A stretch of 64,000 bases of DNA from Panagrolaimus kolymaensis (Eukaryota; Nematoda; Chromadorea; Rhabditida; Panagrolaimidae): contig JAJQJQ010000075.1 in the NCBI GenBank assembly GCA_028622995.1, positions 496,001-560,000 of the forward strand. Direction: 5' to 3'. Within the stretch, counting starts at the first letter, position 1, and every line of letters begins with the position of its first letter. The notes under the pieces were generated by a model, which worked only from the letters and a program-made list of their open reading frames with translations, did no database searches and was not told the DNA's origin. Shown here piece by piece: positions 1 to 14,050 of this stretch. The translations under genes and the position numbers were made by a program.

Positions 1-1387
1 TTATTTTCCTTAATTTTTGGAATTTTTTACACCCGTTTTTTACTATTTCATATGACCTTTACCTCCATTATTAATTTTTTTAAATTTAAAACATTGTTGA
101 ATCCTTAATTGGTGAATAAAACTTAAAGGCTCTCCGACTTTTTACTAAAAAATAAAAAGCAGAGAAAATAATTATTTTCCTTAATTTTTGGAATTTTTTA
201 CACCCGTTTTTTACTATTTCATATGACCTTTACCTCCATTATTAATTTTTTTAAATTTTAAACATTGTTTGCATCCTTCAATGAAAAATAAAACTTTGAA
301 GCTCTCCGACTTTTTACTAAAAAATAAAAAGCAGAGAAAATATTTATTTTCCTTAATTTTTGGAATTTTTTACACCCGTTTTTTACTATTTCATATGACC
401 TTTACCTCCATTATTAATTTTTTTAAATTTAAAACATTGTTTGCAACGTTCATTGAAGAATAAAACTTTGAAGCTCTCCGACTTTTTACTAAAAAATAAA
501 AAGCAGAGAAAATATTTATTTTCCTTAATTTTTGGAATTTTTTACACCCGTTTTTTACTATTTCATATGACCTTTACCTCCATTATTAATTTTTTTAAAT
601 TTAAAACATTGTTGAATCCTTAATTGGTGAATAAAACTTAAAGGCTCTCCGACTTTTTACTAAAAAATAAAAAGCAGAGAAAATAATTATTTTCCTTAAT
701 TTTTGGAATTTTTTACACCCGTTTTTTACTATTTCATATGACCTTTACCTCCATTATTAATTTTTTTAAATTTAAAACATTGTTGAATCCTTAATTGGTG
801 AATAAAACTTAGAGGCTTTCCGACTTTTTACTAAAAAATAAAAAGCAGTGAAAATAATTATTTTCCTTAATTTTTGGAATTTTTTACACCCGTTTTTTAC
901 TATTTCATATGACCTTTACCTCCATTATTAATTTTTTTAAATTTAAAACATTGTTGAATCCTTAATTGGTGAATAAAACTTAGAGGCTCTCCGACTTTTT
1001 ACTAAAAAATAAAAAGCAGAGAAAATAATTATTTTCCTTAATTTTTGGAATTTTTTACACCCGTTTTTTACTATTTCATATGACCTTTACCTCCATTATT
1101 AATTTTTTTAAATTTAAAACATTGTTTGCAACGTTCATTGAAGAATAAAACTTTGAAGCTCTCCGACTTTTTACTAAAAAATAAAAAGCAGAGAAAATAA
1201 TTATTTTCCTTAATTTTTGGAATTTTTTACACCCGTTTTTTACTATTTCATATGACCTTTACCTCCATTATTAATTTTTTTAAATTTAAAACATTGTTGA
1301 ATCCATAATTGGTGAATAAAACTTAGAGGCTCTCCGACTTTTTACTAAAAAATAAAAAGCAGAGAAAATATTTATTTTCCTTAATTT
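1..1387 (+). repeat. Satellite block A: catatgacc / gttgaatcc monomers
   Basis: About eight monomers, mostly the catatgacctttacc allele with gttgaatccttaattgg and aaaataattatttt. A few carry gtttgcaacgttcattg or gtttgcatccttcaatg instead. Most reading frames close at the taattgg or aataatt alleles. No higher-order period is evident in this short stretch. Confidence 0.8.
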
Positions 1388-4300
1388 TTGGAATTTTTTA
1401 CACCCGTTTTTTACTATTTCAAATGTCCTAAACCTCCATTATTAATTTTTTTAAATTTAAAACATTGTTTGCATCCTTCAATGAAGAATAAAACTTTGAA
1501 GCTCTGCGACTTTTTACTAAAAAATAAAAAGCATAGAAAATATTTATTTTCATTAATTTTTGGAATTTTTTACAACCGTTTTTTACTATTTCAAATGTCC
1601 TAAACCTCCATTATTAATTTTTTTAAATTTAAAACATTGTTTGCATCCTTCAATGAAGAATAAAACTTTGAAGCTCTCCGACTTTTTGCTAAAAAATAAA
1701 AAGCAGAGAAAATATTTATTTTACTTAATTTTTGGAATTTTTTACACCCGTTTTTTACTATTTCATATGACCTTTACCTCCATTATTAATTTTTTTAAAT
1801 TTAAAACATTGTTGAATCCATAATTGGTGAATAAAACTTAGAGGCTCTCCGACTTTTTACTAAAAAATAAAAAGCAGAGAAAATATTTATTTTCCTTAAT
1901 TTTTGGAATTTTTTACACCCGTTTTTTACTATTTCAAATGTCCTAAACCTCCATTATTAATTTTTTTAAATTTAAAACATTGTTTGCATCCTTCAATGAA
2001 GAATAAAACTTTGAAGCTCTCCGACTTTTTACTAAAAAATATAAAGCAGAGAAAATATTTATTTTACTTAATTTTTTGAATTTTTTACACCCGTTTTTTA
2101 CTATTTCATATGACCTTTACCTCCATTATTAATTTTTTTAAATTTAAAACATTGTTGAATCCATAATTGGTGAATAAAACTTAGAGGCTCTCCGACTTTA
2201 AACTAAAAAATAAAAAGCATAGAAAATATTTATTTTCCTTAATTTTTGGAATTTTTTACACCCGTTTTTTACTATTTCATATGACCTTTACCTCAAGAAT
2301 TAATTTTTTTTAATTTAAAACATTGTTTGCATCCTTCAATGAAGAATAAAACTTTGAAGCTCTGCGACTTTTTACTAAAAAATAAAAAGCATAGAAAATA
2401 TTTATTTTCATTAATTTTTGGAATTTTTTACAACCGTTTTTTACTATTTCAAATGTCCTAAACCTCCATTATTAATTTTTTTAAATTTAAAACATTGTTT
2501 GCATCCTTCAATGAAGAATAAAACTTTGAAGCTCTCCGACTTTTTGCTAAAAAATAAAAAGCAGAGAAAATATTTATTTTACTTAATTTTTGGAATTTTT
2601 TACACCCGTTTTTTACTATTTCATATGACCTTTACCTCCATTATTAATTTTTTTAAATTTAAAACATTGTTGAATCCATAATTGGTGAATAAAACTTAGA
2701 GGCTCTCCGACTTTTTACTAAAAAATAAAAAGCAGAGAAAATATTTATTTTCCTTAATTTTTGGAATTTTTTACACCCGTTTTTTACTATTTCAAATGTC
2801 CTAAACCTCCATTATTAATTTTTTTAAATTTAAAACATTGTTTGCATCCTTCAATGAAGAATAAAACTTTGAAGCTCTCCGACTTTTTACTAAAAAATAT
2901 AAAGCAGAGAAAATATTTATTTTACTTAATTTTTTGAATTTTTTACACCCGTTTTTTACTATTTCATATGACCTTTACCTCCATTATTAATTTTTTTAAA
3001 TTTAAAACATTGTTGAATCCATAATTGGTGAATAAAACTTAGAGGCTCTCCGACTTTAAACTAAAAAATAAAAAGCATAGAAAATATTTATTTTCCTTAA
3101 TTTTTGGAATTTTTTACACCCGTTTTTTACTATTTCATATGACCTTTACCTCAAGAATTAATTTTTTTTAATTTAAAACATTGTTTGCATCCTTCAATGA
3201 AGAATAAAACTTTGAAGCTCTGCGACTTTTTACTAAAAAATAAAAAGCATAGAAAATATTTATTTTCATTAATTTTTGGAATTTTTTACAACCGTTTTTT
3301 ACTATTTCAAATGTCCTAAACCTCCATTATTAATTTTTTTAAATTTAAAACATTGTTTGCATCCTTCAATGAAGAATAATACTTTGAAGCTCTCCGACTT
3401 TTTACTAAAAAATAAAAAGCAGAGAAAATATTTATTTTCCTTAATTTTAGGAATTTTTTACACCCGTTTTTTACTATTTAAAATGTCCTAAACCTCCATT
3501 ATTAATTTTTTTAAATTTAAAACATTGTTTGCATCCTTCAATGAAGAATAAAACTTTGAAGCTCTCCGACTTTTTACTAAAAAATAAAAAGCAGAGAAAA
3601 TATTTATTTTACTTAATTTTTGGAATTTTTTACACCCGTTTTTTACTATTTCAAATGTCCTAAACCTCCATTATTAATTTTTTTAAATTTAAAACATTGT
3701 TGAATCCATAATTGGTGAATAAAACTTAGAGGCTCTCCGACTTTTTACTAAAAAATAAAAAGCATAGAAAATATTTATTTTCCTTAATTTTTGGAATTTT
3801 TTACACCCGTTTTTTACTATTTCATATGACCTTTACCTCAAGAATTAATTTTTTTAAATTTAAAACATTGTTTGCATCCTTCATTGAAGAATAAAACTTT
3901 GAAGCTCTCCGACTTTTTACTAAAAAATAAAAAGCAGAGAAAATATTTATTTTACTTAAATTTTGGAATTTTTTACACCCGTTTTTTACTATTTCATATG
4001 ACCTTTACCTCCATTATTAATTTTTTTAAATTTAAAACATTGTTGAATCCATAATTGGTGAATAAAACTTAGAGGCTCTCCGACTTTTTACTAAAAAATA
4101 AAAAGCAGAGAAAATATTTATTTTCCTTAATTTTTGGAATTTTTTACACCCGTTTTTTACTATTTCAAATGTCCTAAACCTCCATTATTAATTTTTTTAA
4201 ATTTAAAACATTGTTGAATCCATAATTGGTGAATAAAAATTAGAGGCTCTCCGACTTTTTACTAAAAAATAAAAAGCATAGAAAATATTTATTTTCCTTA

Positions 4301-7130
4301 ATTTTTGGAATTTTTTACACCCGTTTTTTACTATTTCATATGACCTTTACCTCAAGAATTAATTTTTTTAAATTTAAAACATTGTTTGCATCCTTCAATG
4401 AAGAATAAAACTTTGAAGCTCTGCGACTTTTTACTAAAAAATAAAAAGCAGAGAAAATATTTATTTTCCTTAATTTTTGGAATTTTTTACACCCGTTTTT
4501 TACTATTTAAAATGTCCTAAACCTCCATTATTAATTTTTTTAAATTTAAAACATTGTTTGCATCCTTCAATGAAGAATAAAACTTTGAAGCTCTCCGACT
4601 TTTTACTAAAAAATAAAAAGCAGAGAAAATATTTATTTTCCTTAATTTTAGGAATTTTTTACACCCGTTTTTTACTATTTCATATGACCTTTACCTCCAT
4701 TATTAATTTTTTTAAATTTAAAACATTGTTGAATCCATAATTGGTGAATAAAACTTAGAGGCTCTCCGACTTTTTACTAAAAAATAAAAAGCATAGAAAA
4801 TATTTATTTTCCTTAATTTTTGGAATTTTTTACACCCGTTTTTTACTTTTTCATATGACCTTTACCTCAAGAATTAATTTTTTTAAATTTAAAACATTGT
4901 TTGCATCCTTCAATGAAGAATAAAACTTTGAAGCTCTGCGACTTTTTACTAAAAAATAAAAAGCATAGAAAATATTTATTTTCATTAATTTTTGGAATTT
5001 TTTACAACCGTTTTTTACTATTTCAAATGTCCTAAACCTCCATTATTAATTTTTTTAAATTTAAAACATTGTTTGCATCCTTCAATGAAGAATAATACTT
5101 TGAAGCTCTCCGACTTTTTACTAAAAAATAAAAAGCAGAGAAAATATTTATTTTCCTTAATTTTAGGAATTTTTTACACCCGTTTTTTACTATTAAAAAT
5201 GTCCTAAACCTCCATTATTAATTTTTTTAAATTTAAAACATTGTTTGCATCCTTCAATGAAGAATAAAACTTTGAAGCTCTCCGACTTTTTACTAAAAAA
5301 TAAAAAGCAGAGAAAATATTTATTTTACTTAATTTTTGGAATTTTTTACACCCGTTTTTTACTATTTCAAATGTCCTAAACCTCCATTATTAATTTTTTT
5401 AAATTTAAAACATTGTTGAATCCATAATTGGTGAATAAAACTTAGAGGCTCTCCGACTTTTTACTAAAAAATAAAAAGCATAGAAAATATTTATTTTCCT
5501 TAATTTTTGGAATTTTTTACACCCGTTTTTTACTATTTCATATGACCTTTACCTCAAGAATTAATTTTTTTAAATTTAAAACATTGTTTGCATCCTTCAT
5601 TGAAGAATAAAACTTTGAAGCTCTCCGACTTTTTACTAAAAAATAAAAAGCAGAGAAAATATTTATTTTACTTAATTTTTGGAATTTTTTACACCCGTTT
5701 TTTACTATTTCATATGACCTTTACCTCCATTATTAATTTTTTTAAATTTAAAACATTGTTGAATCCATAATTGGTGAATAAAACTTAGAGGCTCTCCGAC
5801 TTTTTACTAAAAAATAAAAAGCAGAGAAAATATTTATTTTCCTTAATTTTTGGAATTTTTTACACCCGTTTTTTACTATTTCATATGACCTTTACCTCCA
5901 TTATTAATTTTTTTAAATTTAAAACATTGTTGAATCCATAATTGGTGAATAAAACTTAGAGGCTCTCCGACTTTTTACTAAAAAATAAAAAGCAGAGAAA
6001 ATATTTATTTTCCTTAATTTTTGGAATTTTTTACACCCGTTTTTTACTATTTCAAATGTCCTAAACCTCCATTATTAATTTTTTTAAATTTAAAACATTG
6101 TTGAATCCATAATTGGTGAATAAAAATTAGAGGCTCTCCGACTTTTTACTAAAAAATAAAAAGCATAGAAAATATTTATTTTCCTTAATTTTTGGAATTT
6201 TTTACACCCGTTTTTTACTATTTCATATGACCTTTACCTCAAGAATTAATTTTTTTAAATTTAAAACATTGTTTGCATCCTTCAATGAAGAATAAAACTT
6301 TGAAGCTCTGCGACTTTTTACTAAAAAATAAAAAGCAGAGAAAATATTTATTTTCCTTAATTTTTGGAATTTTTTACACCCGTTTTTTACTATTTCAAAT
6401 GTCCTAAACCTCCATTATTAATTTTTTTAAATTTAAAACATTGTTTGCATCCTTCAATGAAGAATAAAACTTTGAAGCTCTCCGACTTTTTACTAAAAAA
6501 TAAAAAGCAGAGAAAATATTTATTTTACTTAATTTTTGGAATTTTTTACACCCGTTTTTTACTATTTCATATGACCTTTACCTCCATTATTAATTTTTTT
6601 AAATTTAAAACATTGTTGAATCCATAATTGGTGAATAAAACTTAGAGGCTCTCCGACTTTTTACTAAAAAATAAAAAGCAGAGAAAATATTTATTTTCCT
6701 TAATTTTTGGAATTTTTTACACCCGTTTTTTACTATTTCAAATGTCCTAAACCTCCATTATTAATTTTTTTAAATTTAAAACATTGTTTGCATCCTTCAA
6801 TGAAGAATAAAACTTTGAAGCTCTCCGACTTTTTACTAAAAAATATAAAGCAGAGAAAATATTTATTTTACTTAATTTTTTGAATTTTTTACACCCGTTT
6901 TTTACTATTTCATATGACCTTTACCTCCATTATTAATTTTTTTAAATTTAAAACATTGTTGAATCCATAATTGGTGAATAAAACTTAGAGGCTCTCCGAC
7001 TTTAAACTAAAAAATAAAAAGCATAGAAAATATTTATTTTCCTTAATTTTTGGAATTTTTTACACCCGTTTTTTACTATTTCATATGACCTTTACCTCAA
7101 GAATTAATTTTTTTAAATTTAAAACATTGT
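1388..7130 (+). repeat. Satellite block B: 858 bp (5-mer) higher-order repeat and derivatives
   Basis: Distinctive monomers recur at 858 bp: the ttacaaccg monomer at about 1570, 2428 and 3286, and again at 5004, two periods later. The variant gactttaaactaaa is near 2195 and 3053 and returns near 7002. The 3276-3900 stretch recurs at 4992-5616, an offset of 1,716 bp (2 x 858). A tacctcaagaatt allele replaces tacctccattatt in one monomer per unit. The block mixes catatgacc and caaatgtcc monomers. Confidence 0.8.
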
Positions 7131-10100
7131 TTGCATCCTTCATTGAAGAATAAAACTTTGAAGCTCTGCGACTTTTTACTAAAAAATAAAAAGCAGAGAA
7201 AATATTTATTTTCCTTAATTTTTGGAATTTTTTACACCCGTTTTTTACTATTTAAAATGTCCTTAACCTCCATTATTAATTTTTTTAAATTTAAAACATT
7301 GTTTGCATCCTTCAATGAAGAATAAAACTTTGAAGCTCTGCGACTTTTTACTAAAAAATAAAAAGCAGAGAAAATATTTATTTTCCTTAATTTTTGGAAT
7401 TTTTTACAACCGTTTTTTACTATTTCAAATGTCCTAAACCTCCATTATTAATTTTTTTAAATTTAAAACATTGTTGAATTCATAATTGGTGAATAAAACT
7501 TAGAGGCTCTCCGACTTTTTACTAAAAAATAAAAAGCATAGAAAATATTTATTTTCCTTAATTTTTGGAATTTTTTACACCCGTTTTTTACTATTTAAAA
7601 TGTCCTAAACCTCCATTATTAATTTTTTTAAATTTAAAACATTGTTTGCATCCTTCAATGAAGAATAAAACTTTGAAGCACTGCGACTTTTTACTAAAAA
7701 ATAAAAAGCATAGAAAATATTTATTTTCCTTAATTTTTGGAATTTTTTACAACCGTTTTTTACTATTTTAAATGTCCTAAACCTCCATTATTAATTTTTT
7801 TAAATTTAAAACATTGTTTGCATCCTTCAATGAAGAATAAAACTTTGAAGCTCTCCGACTTTTTACTAAAAAATAAAAAGCAGAGAAAATAATTATTTTC
7901 CTTAATTTTTGAAATTTTTTACACCCGTTTTTTACTATTTAAAATGTCCTAAACCTCCATTATTAATTTTTTTAAATTTAAAACATTGTTTGCATCCTTC
8001 AATGAAGAATAAAACTTGGAAGCTCTCCGACTTTTTACTAAAAAATAAAAAGCAGAGAAAATAATTATTTTCCTTAATTTTTGAAATTTTTTACACCCGT
8101 TTTTTACTATTTAAAATGTCCTAAACCTCCATTATTAATTTTTTTAAATTTAAAACATTGTTTGCATCCTTCAATGAAGAATAAAACTTTGAAGCTCTGC
8201 GACTTTTTACTAAAAAATAAAAAGCATAGAAAATATTTATTTTCCTTAATTTTTGGAATTTTTTACACCCGTTTTTTACTATTTAAAATGTCCTAAACCT
8301 CCATTATTAATTTTTTTAAATTTAAAACATTGTTTGCATCCATCAATGAAAAATAAAACTTTGAAGCTCTGCGACTTTTTACTAAAAAATAAAAAGCATA
8401 GAAAATATTTATTTTCCTTAATTTTTGGAATTTTTTACACCCGTTTTTTACTATTTAAAATGTCCTAAACCTCCATTATTAATTTTTTTAAATTTAAAAC
8501 ATTGTTTGCATCCTTCAATGAAGAATAAAACTTTGAAGCTCTGCGACTTTTTACTAAAAAAAGAAAAGCATAGAAAATATTTATTTTCCTTAATTTTTGG
8601 AATTTTTTACAACCGTTTTTTACTATTTCATATGACCTTTACCTCCATTATTTATTTTTTTAAATTTAAAACATTGTTTGCATCCTTCAATGAAGAATAA
8701 AACTTTGAAGCTCTGCGACTTTTTACTAAAAAATAAAAAGCATAGAAAATATTTATTTTCCTTAATTTTTGGAATTTTTTACAACCGTTTTTTACTATTT
8801 CAAATGTCCTAAACCTCCATTATTTATTTTTTTAAATTTAAAACATTGTTTGCATCCTTCAATGAAGAATAATACTTTGAAGCTCTCCGACTTTTTACTA
8901 AAAAATAAAAAGTAGAGAAAATATTTAATTTCCTTAATTTTTGGAATTTTTTACACCCGTTTTTTACTATTTAAAATGTCCTAAACCTCCATTATTAATT
9001 TTTTTAAATTTAAAACATTGTTTGCATCCTTCAATGAAGAATAAAACTTTGAAGCTCTGTGACTTTTTACTAAAAAATAAAAAGCATAGAAAATATTTAT
9101 TTTCCTTAATTTTTGGAATTTTTTACAACCGTTTTTTACTATTTCAAATGTCCTAAACCTCCATTATTAATTTTTTTAAATTTAAAACATTGTTTGCATC
9201 CTTCAATGAAGAATAAAACTTTGAAGCTCTCCGACTTTTTACTAAAAAATAAAAAGCAGAGAAAATAATTATTTTCCTTAATTTTTGAAATTTTTTACAC
9301 CCGTTTTTTACTATTTAAAATGTCCTAAACCTCCATTATTAATTTTTTTAAATTTAAAACATTGTTTGCATCCTTCAATGAAGAATAAAACTTTGAAGCT
9401 CTCCGACATTTTACTAAAAAATAAAAAGCAGAGAAAATAATTATTTTCCTTAATTTTTGGAATTTTTTACAACCGTTTTTTACTATTTCAAATGTCCTAA
9501 ACCTCAATTATTAATTTTTTTAAATTTAAAACATTGTTTGCATCCTTCAATGAAGAATAATACTTTGAAGCTCTCCGACATTTTACTAAAAATTAAAAAG
9601 CAGAGAAAATAATTATTTTCCTAAATTTTTGAAATTTTTTACACCCGTTTTTTACTATTTCAAATGTCCTAAACCTCCATTATTAATTTTTTTAAATTTA
9701 AAACATTGTTTGCATCCATCAATGAAAAATGAAACTTTGAAGCTCTGCGACTTTTTACTAAAAAATAAAAAGCATAGAAAATATTTATTTTCCTTAATTT
9801 TTGAAATTTTTTACACCCGTTTTTTACTATTTAAAATGTCCTAAACCTCCATTATTAATTTTTTTAAATTTAAAACATTGTTTGCATCCATCAATGAAAA
9901 ATAAAACTTTGAAGCTCTGCGACTTTTTACTAAAAAATAAAAAGCATAGAAAATATTTATTTTCCTTAATTTTTGGAATTTTTTACACCCGTTTTTTACT
10001 ATTTAAAATGTCCTAAACCTCCATTATTAATTTTTTTAAATTTAAAAAATTGTTGCATCCTTCAATGAAGAATAAAACTTTGAAGCTCTCCGACTTTTTA

Positions 10101-13100
10101 CTAAAAAATAAAAAGCATAGAAAATATTTATTTTCCTTAATTTTTGGAATTTTTTACACCCGTTTTTTACTATTTAAAATGTCCTAAACCTCCATTATTA
10201 ATTTTTTTAAATTTAAAACATTGTTTGCATCCTTCAATGAAGAATAATACTTTGAAGCTCTCCGACATTTTACTAAAAAATAAAAAGTAGAGAAAATATT
10301 TAATTTCCTTAATTTTTGGAATTTTTTACACCCGTTTTTTACTATTTAAAATGTCCTAAACCTCCATTATTAATTTTTTTAAATTTAAAACATTGTTTGC
10401 ATCCTTCAATGAAGAATAAAACTTTGAAGCTCTCCGACTTTTTACTAAAAAATAAAAAGCAGAGAAAATAATTATTTTCCTTAATTTTTGAAATTTTTTA
10501 CACCCGTTTTTTACTATTTAAAATGTCCTAAACCTCCATTATTAATTTTTTTAAATTTAAAACATTGTTTGCATCCATCAATGAAAAATAAAACTTTGAA
10601 GCTCTGCGACTTTTTACTAAAAAATAAAAAGCATAGAAAATATTTATTTTCCTTAATTTTTGGAATTTTTTACACCCGTTTTTTACTATTTAAAATGTCC
10701 TAAACCTCCATTATTAATTTTTTTAAATTTAAAAAATTGTTGCATCCTTCAATGAAGAATAAAACTTTGAAGCTCTCCGACTTTTTACTAAAAAATAAAA
10801 AGCATAGAAAATATTTATTTTCCTTAATTTTTGGAATTTTTTACACCCGTTTTTTACTATTTCATATGACCTTTACCTCCATTATTAATTTTTTTAAATT
10901 TAAAACATTGTTGAATTCATAATTGGTGAATAAAACTTAGAGGCTCTCCGAATTTTTACTAAAAAATAAAAAGCATAGAAAATATTTATTTTCCTTAATT
11001 TTTGGAATTTTTTACACCCGTTTTTTACTATTTAAAATGTCCTACACCTCCATTATTAATTTTTTTAAATTTAAAACATTGTTTGCATCCTTCAATGAAA
11101 AATAAAACTTTGAAGCTCTGCGACTTTTTACTAAAAAATAAAAAGCATAGAAAATAATTATTTTCCTTAATTTTTGAAATTTTTTACACCCGTTTTTTAC
11201 TATTTAAAATGTCCTACACCTCCATTATTAATTTTTTTAAATTTAAAACATTGTTTGCATCCTTCAATGAAGAATAAAACTTTGAAGCTCTCCGACTTTT
11301 TACTAAAAAATAAAAAGCATAGAAAATATTTATTTTCCTTAATTTTTGGAATTTTTTACACCCGTTTTTTACTATTTAAAATGTCCTACACCTCCATTAT
11401 TAATTTTTTTAAATTTAAAACATTGTTTGCATCCTTCAATGAAGAATAAAACTTTGAAGCTCTCCGACTTTTTACTAAAAAATAAAAAGCATAGAAAATA
11501 TTTATTTTCCTTAATTTTTGGAATTTTTTACACCCGTTTTTTACTATTTAAAATGTCCTAAACCTCCATTATTAATTTTTTTAAATTTAAAACATTGTTT
11601 GCATCCTTCAATGAAGAATAATACTTTGAAGCTCTCCGACATTTTACTAAAAAATAAAAAGTAGAGAAAATATTTAATTTCCTTAATTTTTGGAATTTTT
11701 TACACCCGTTTTTTACTATTTAAAATGTCCTAAACCTCCATTATTAATTTTTTTAAATTTAAAACATTGTTTGCATCCTTCAATGAAGAATAAAACTTTG
11801 AAGCTCTCCGACTTTTTACTAAAAAATAAAAAGCATAGAAAATATTTATTTTCCTTAATTTTTGGAATTTTTTACACCCGTTTTTTACTATTTAAAATGT
11901 CCTACACCTCCATTATTAATTTTTTTAAATTTAAAACATTGTTTGCATCCTTCAATGAAGAATAAAACTTTGAAGCTCTCCGACTTTTTACTAAAAAATA
12001 AAAAGCATAGAAAATATTTATTTTCCTTAATTTTTGGAATTTTTTACACCCGTTTTTTACTATTTAAAATGTCCTAAACCTCCATTATTAATTTTTTTAA
12101 ATTTAAAACATTGTTTGCATCCTTCAATGAAGAATAATACTTTGAAGCTCTCCGACATTTTACTAAAAAATAAAAAGTAGAGAAAATATTTAATTTCCTT
12201 AATTTTTGGAATTTTTTACACCCGTTTTTTACTATTTAAAATGTCCTAAACCTCCATTATTAATTTTTTTAAATTTAAAACATTGTTTGCATCCTTCAAT
12301 GAAGAATAAAACTTTGAAGCTCTCCGACTTTTTACTAAAAAATAAAAAGCAGAGAAAATAATTATTTTCCTTAATTTTTGAAATTTTTTACACCCGTTTT
12401 TTACTATTTAAAATGTCCTAAACCTCCATTATTAATTTTTTTAAATTTAAAACATTGTTTGCATCCATCAATGAAAAATAAAACTTTGAAGCTCTGCGAC
12501 TTTTTACTAAAAAATAAAAAGCATAGAAAATATTTATTTTCCTTAATTTTTGGAATTTTTTACACCCGTTTTTTACTATTTAAAATGTCCTAAACCTCCA
12601 TTATTAATTTTTTTAAATTTAAAAAATTGTTGCATCCTTCAATGAAGAATAAAACTTTGAAGCTCTCCGACTTTTTACTAAAAAATAAAAAGCATAGAAA
12701 ATATTTATTTTCCTTAATTTTTGGAATTTTTTACACCCGTTTTTTACTATTTCATATGACCTTTACCTCCATTATTAATTTTTTTAAATTTAAAACATTG
12801 TTGAATTCATAATTGGTGAATAAAACTTAGAGGCTCTCCGAATTTTTACTAAAAAATAAAAAGCATAGAAAATATTTATTTTCCTTAATTTTTGGAATTT
12901 TTTACACCCGTTTTTTACTATTTAAAATGTCCTACACCTCCATTATTAATTTTTTTAAATTTAAAACATTGTTTGCATCCTTCAATGAAGAATAAAACTT
13001 TGAAGCTCTGCGACTTTTTACTAAAAAATAAAAAGCATAGAAAATATTTATTTTCCTTAATTTTTGAAATTTTTTACACCCGTTATTTACTATTTAAAAT

Positions 13101-13312
13101 GTCCTAAACCTCCATTATTAATTTTATTAAATTTAAAACATTGTTTGCATCCATCAATGAAAAATAAAACTTTGAAGCTCTGCGACTTTTTACTAAAAAA
13201 TAAAAAGCATAGAAAATATTTATTTTCCTTAATTTTTGGAATTTTTTACACCCGTTTTTTACTATTTAAAATGTCCTAAACCTCCATTATTAATTTTTTT
13301 AAATTTAAAAAA
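7131..13312 (+). repeat. Satellite block C: atttaaaatgtcc monomers with 516 and 1,890 bp periods
   Basis: This block is dominated by the atttaaaatgtcctaaacc allele combined with gcatagaaaat. A marker monomer with gacattttac, aaaagtagag and tttaatttcc lies at 10264, 11638 and 12154. Its spacings are 516 bp (three monomers, 11638 to 12154) and 1,890 bp (eleven monomers, 10264 to 12154). The stretch from about 10488 is repeated from about 12378. Some monomers read cctacacctcc instead of cctaaacctcc. Confidence 0.8.
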
Positions 13313-14050
13313 TTGTTGCATCCTTCAAAGAAAAATAAAACTTTGAAGCTCTCCGACTTTTTACTAAAAAATAAAAAGCAGAGAAAATATTTATTTTCCT
13401 TAATTTTTGGAATTTTTTATACCCGTTTTATACTATTTAATATGACCTTTACCTCCATTATTAATTTTTTTAAATTTAAAACATTGTTGAATCCTTAATT
13501 GGTGAATAAAACTTAGAGGCTCTCCGACTTTTTACTAAAAAATAAAAGCATAGAAAATATTTATTTTCCTTAATTTTTGGAATTTTTTACACCCGTTTTT
13601 TACTATTTCATATGACCTTTACCTCCATTATTAATTTTTTTAAATTTAAAACATTGTTTGCATCCTTCAATGAAGAATAAAACTTTGAAGCTCTCCGACT
13701 TTTTACTAAAAAATAAAAAGCAGAGAAAATATTTATTTTCCTTAATTTTTGGAATTTTGTACACCCGTTTTTTACTATTTCAAATGTCCTAAACCTCCAT
13801 TATTAATTTTTTTAAATTTAAAACATTGTTGAATCCATAATTGGTGAATAAAACTTAGAGGCTCTCCGACTTTTTACTAAAAAATAAAAAGCAGAGAAAA
13901 TATTTATTTTCCTTAATTTTTGGAATTTTTTACACCCGTTTTTTACTATTTAAAATGTCCTAAACCTCCATTATTAATTTTTTTAAATTTAAAACATTGT
14001 TTGCATCCTTCAATGAAGAATAAAACTTTGAAGCTCTCCGACTTTTTACC
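13313..14050 (+). repeat. Satellite transition block
   Basis: About four monomers of mixed type join block C to the 1,376 bp block. The first carries tccttcaaagaaaaat and ttttatactatttaatatg alleles that reappear inside the next block. One monomer has a shortened aaataaaagcatag segment near 13540. No gene is seen. Confidence 0.7.

Noticed and set aside
9325..9507. Minus-strand 60-codon frame in the satellite
   Set aside because: Chance opening on the reverse strand of about one monomer, caused by local variants; it is not repeated as a feature.
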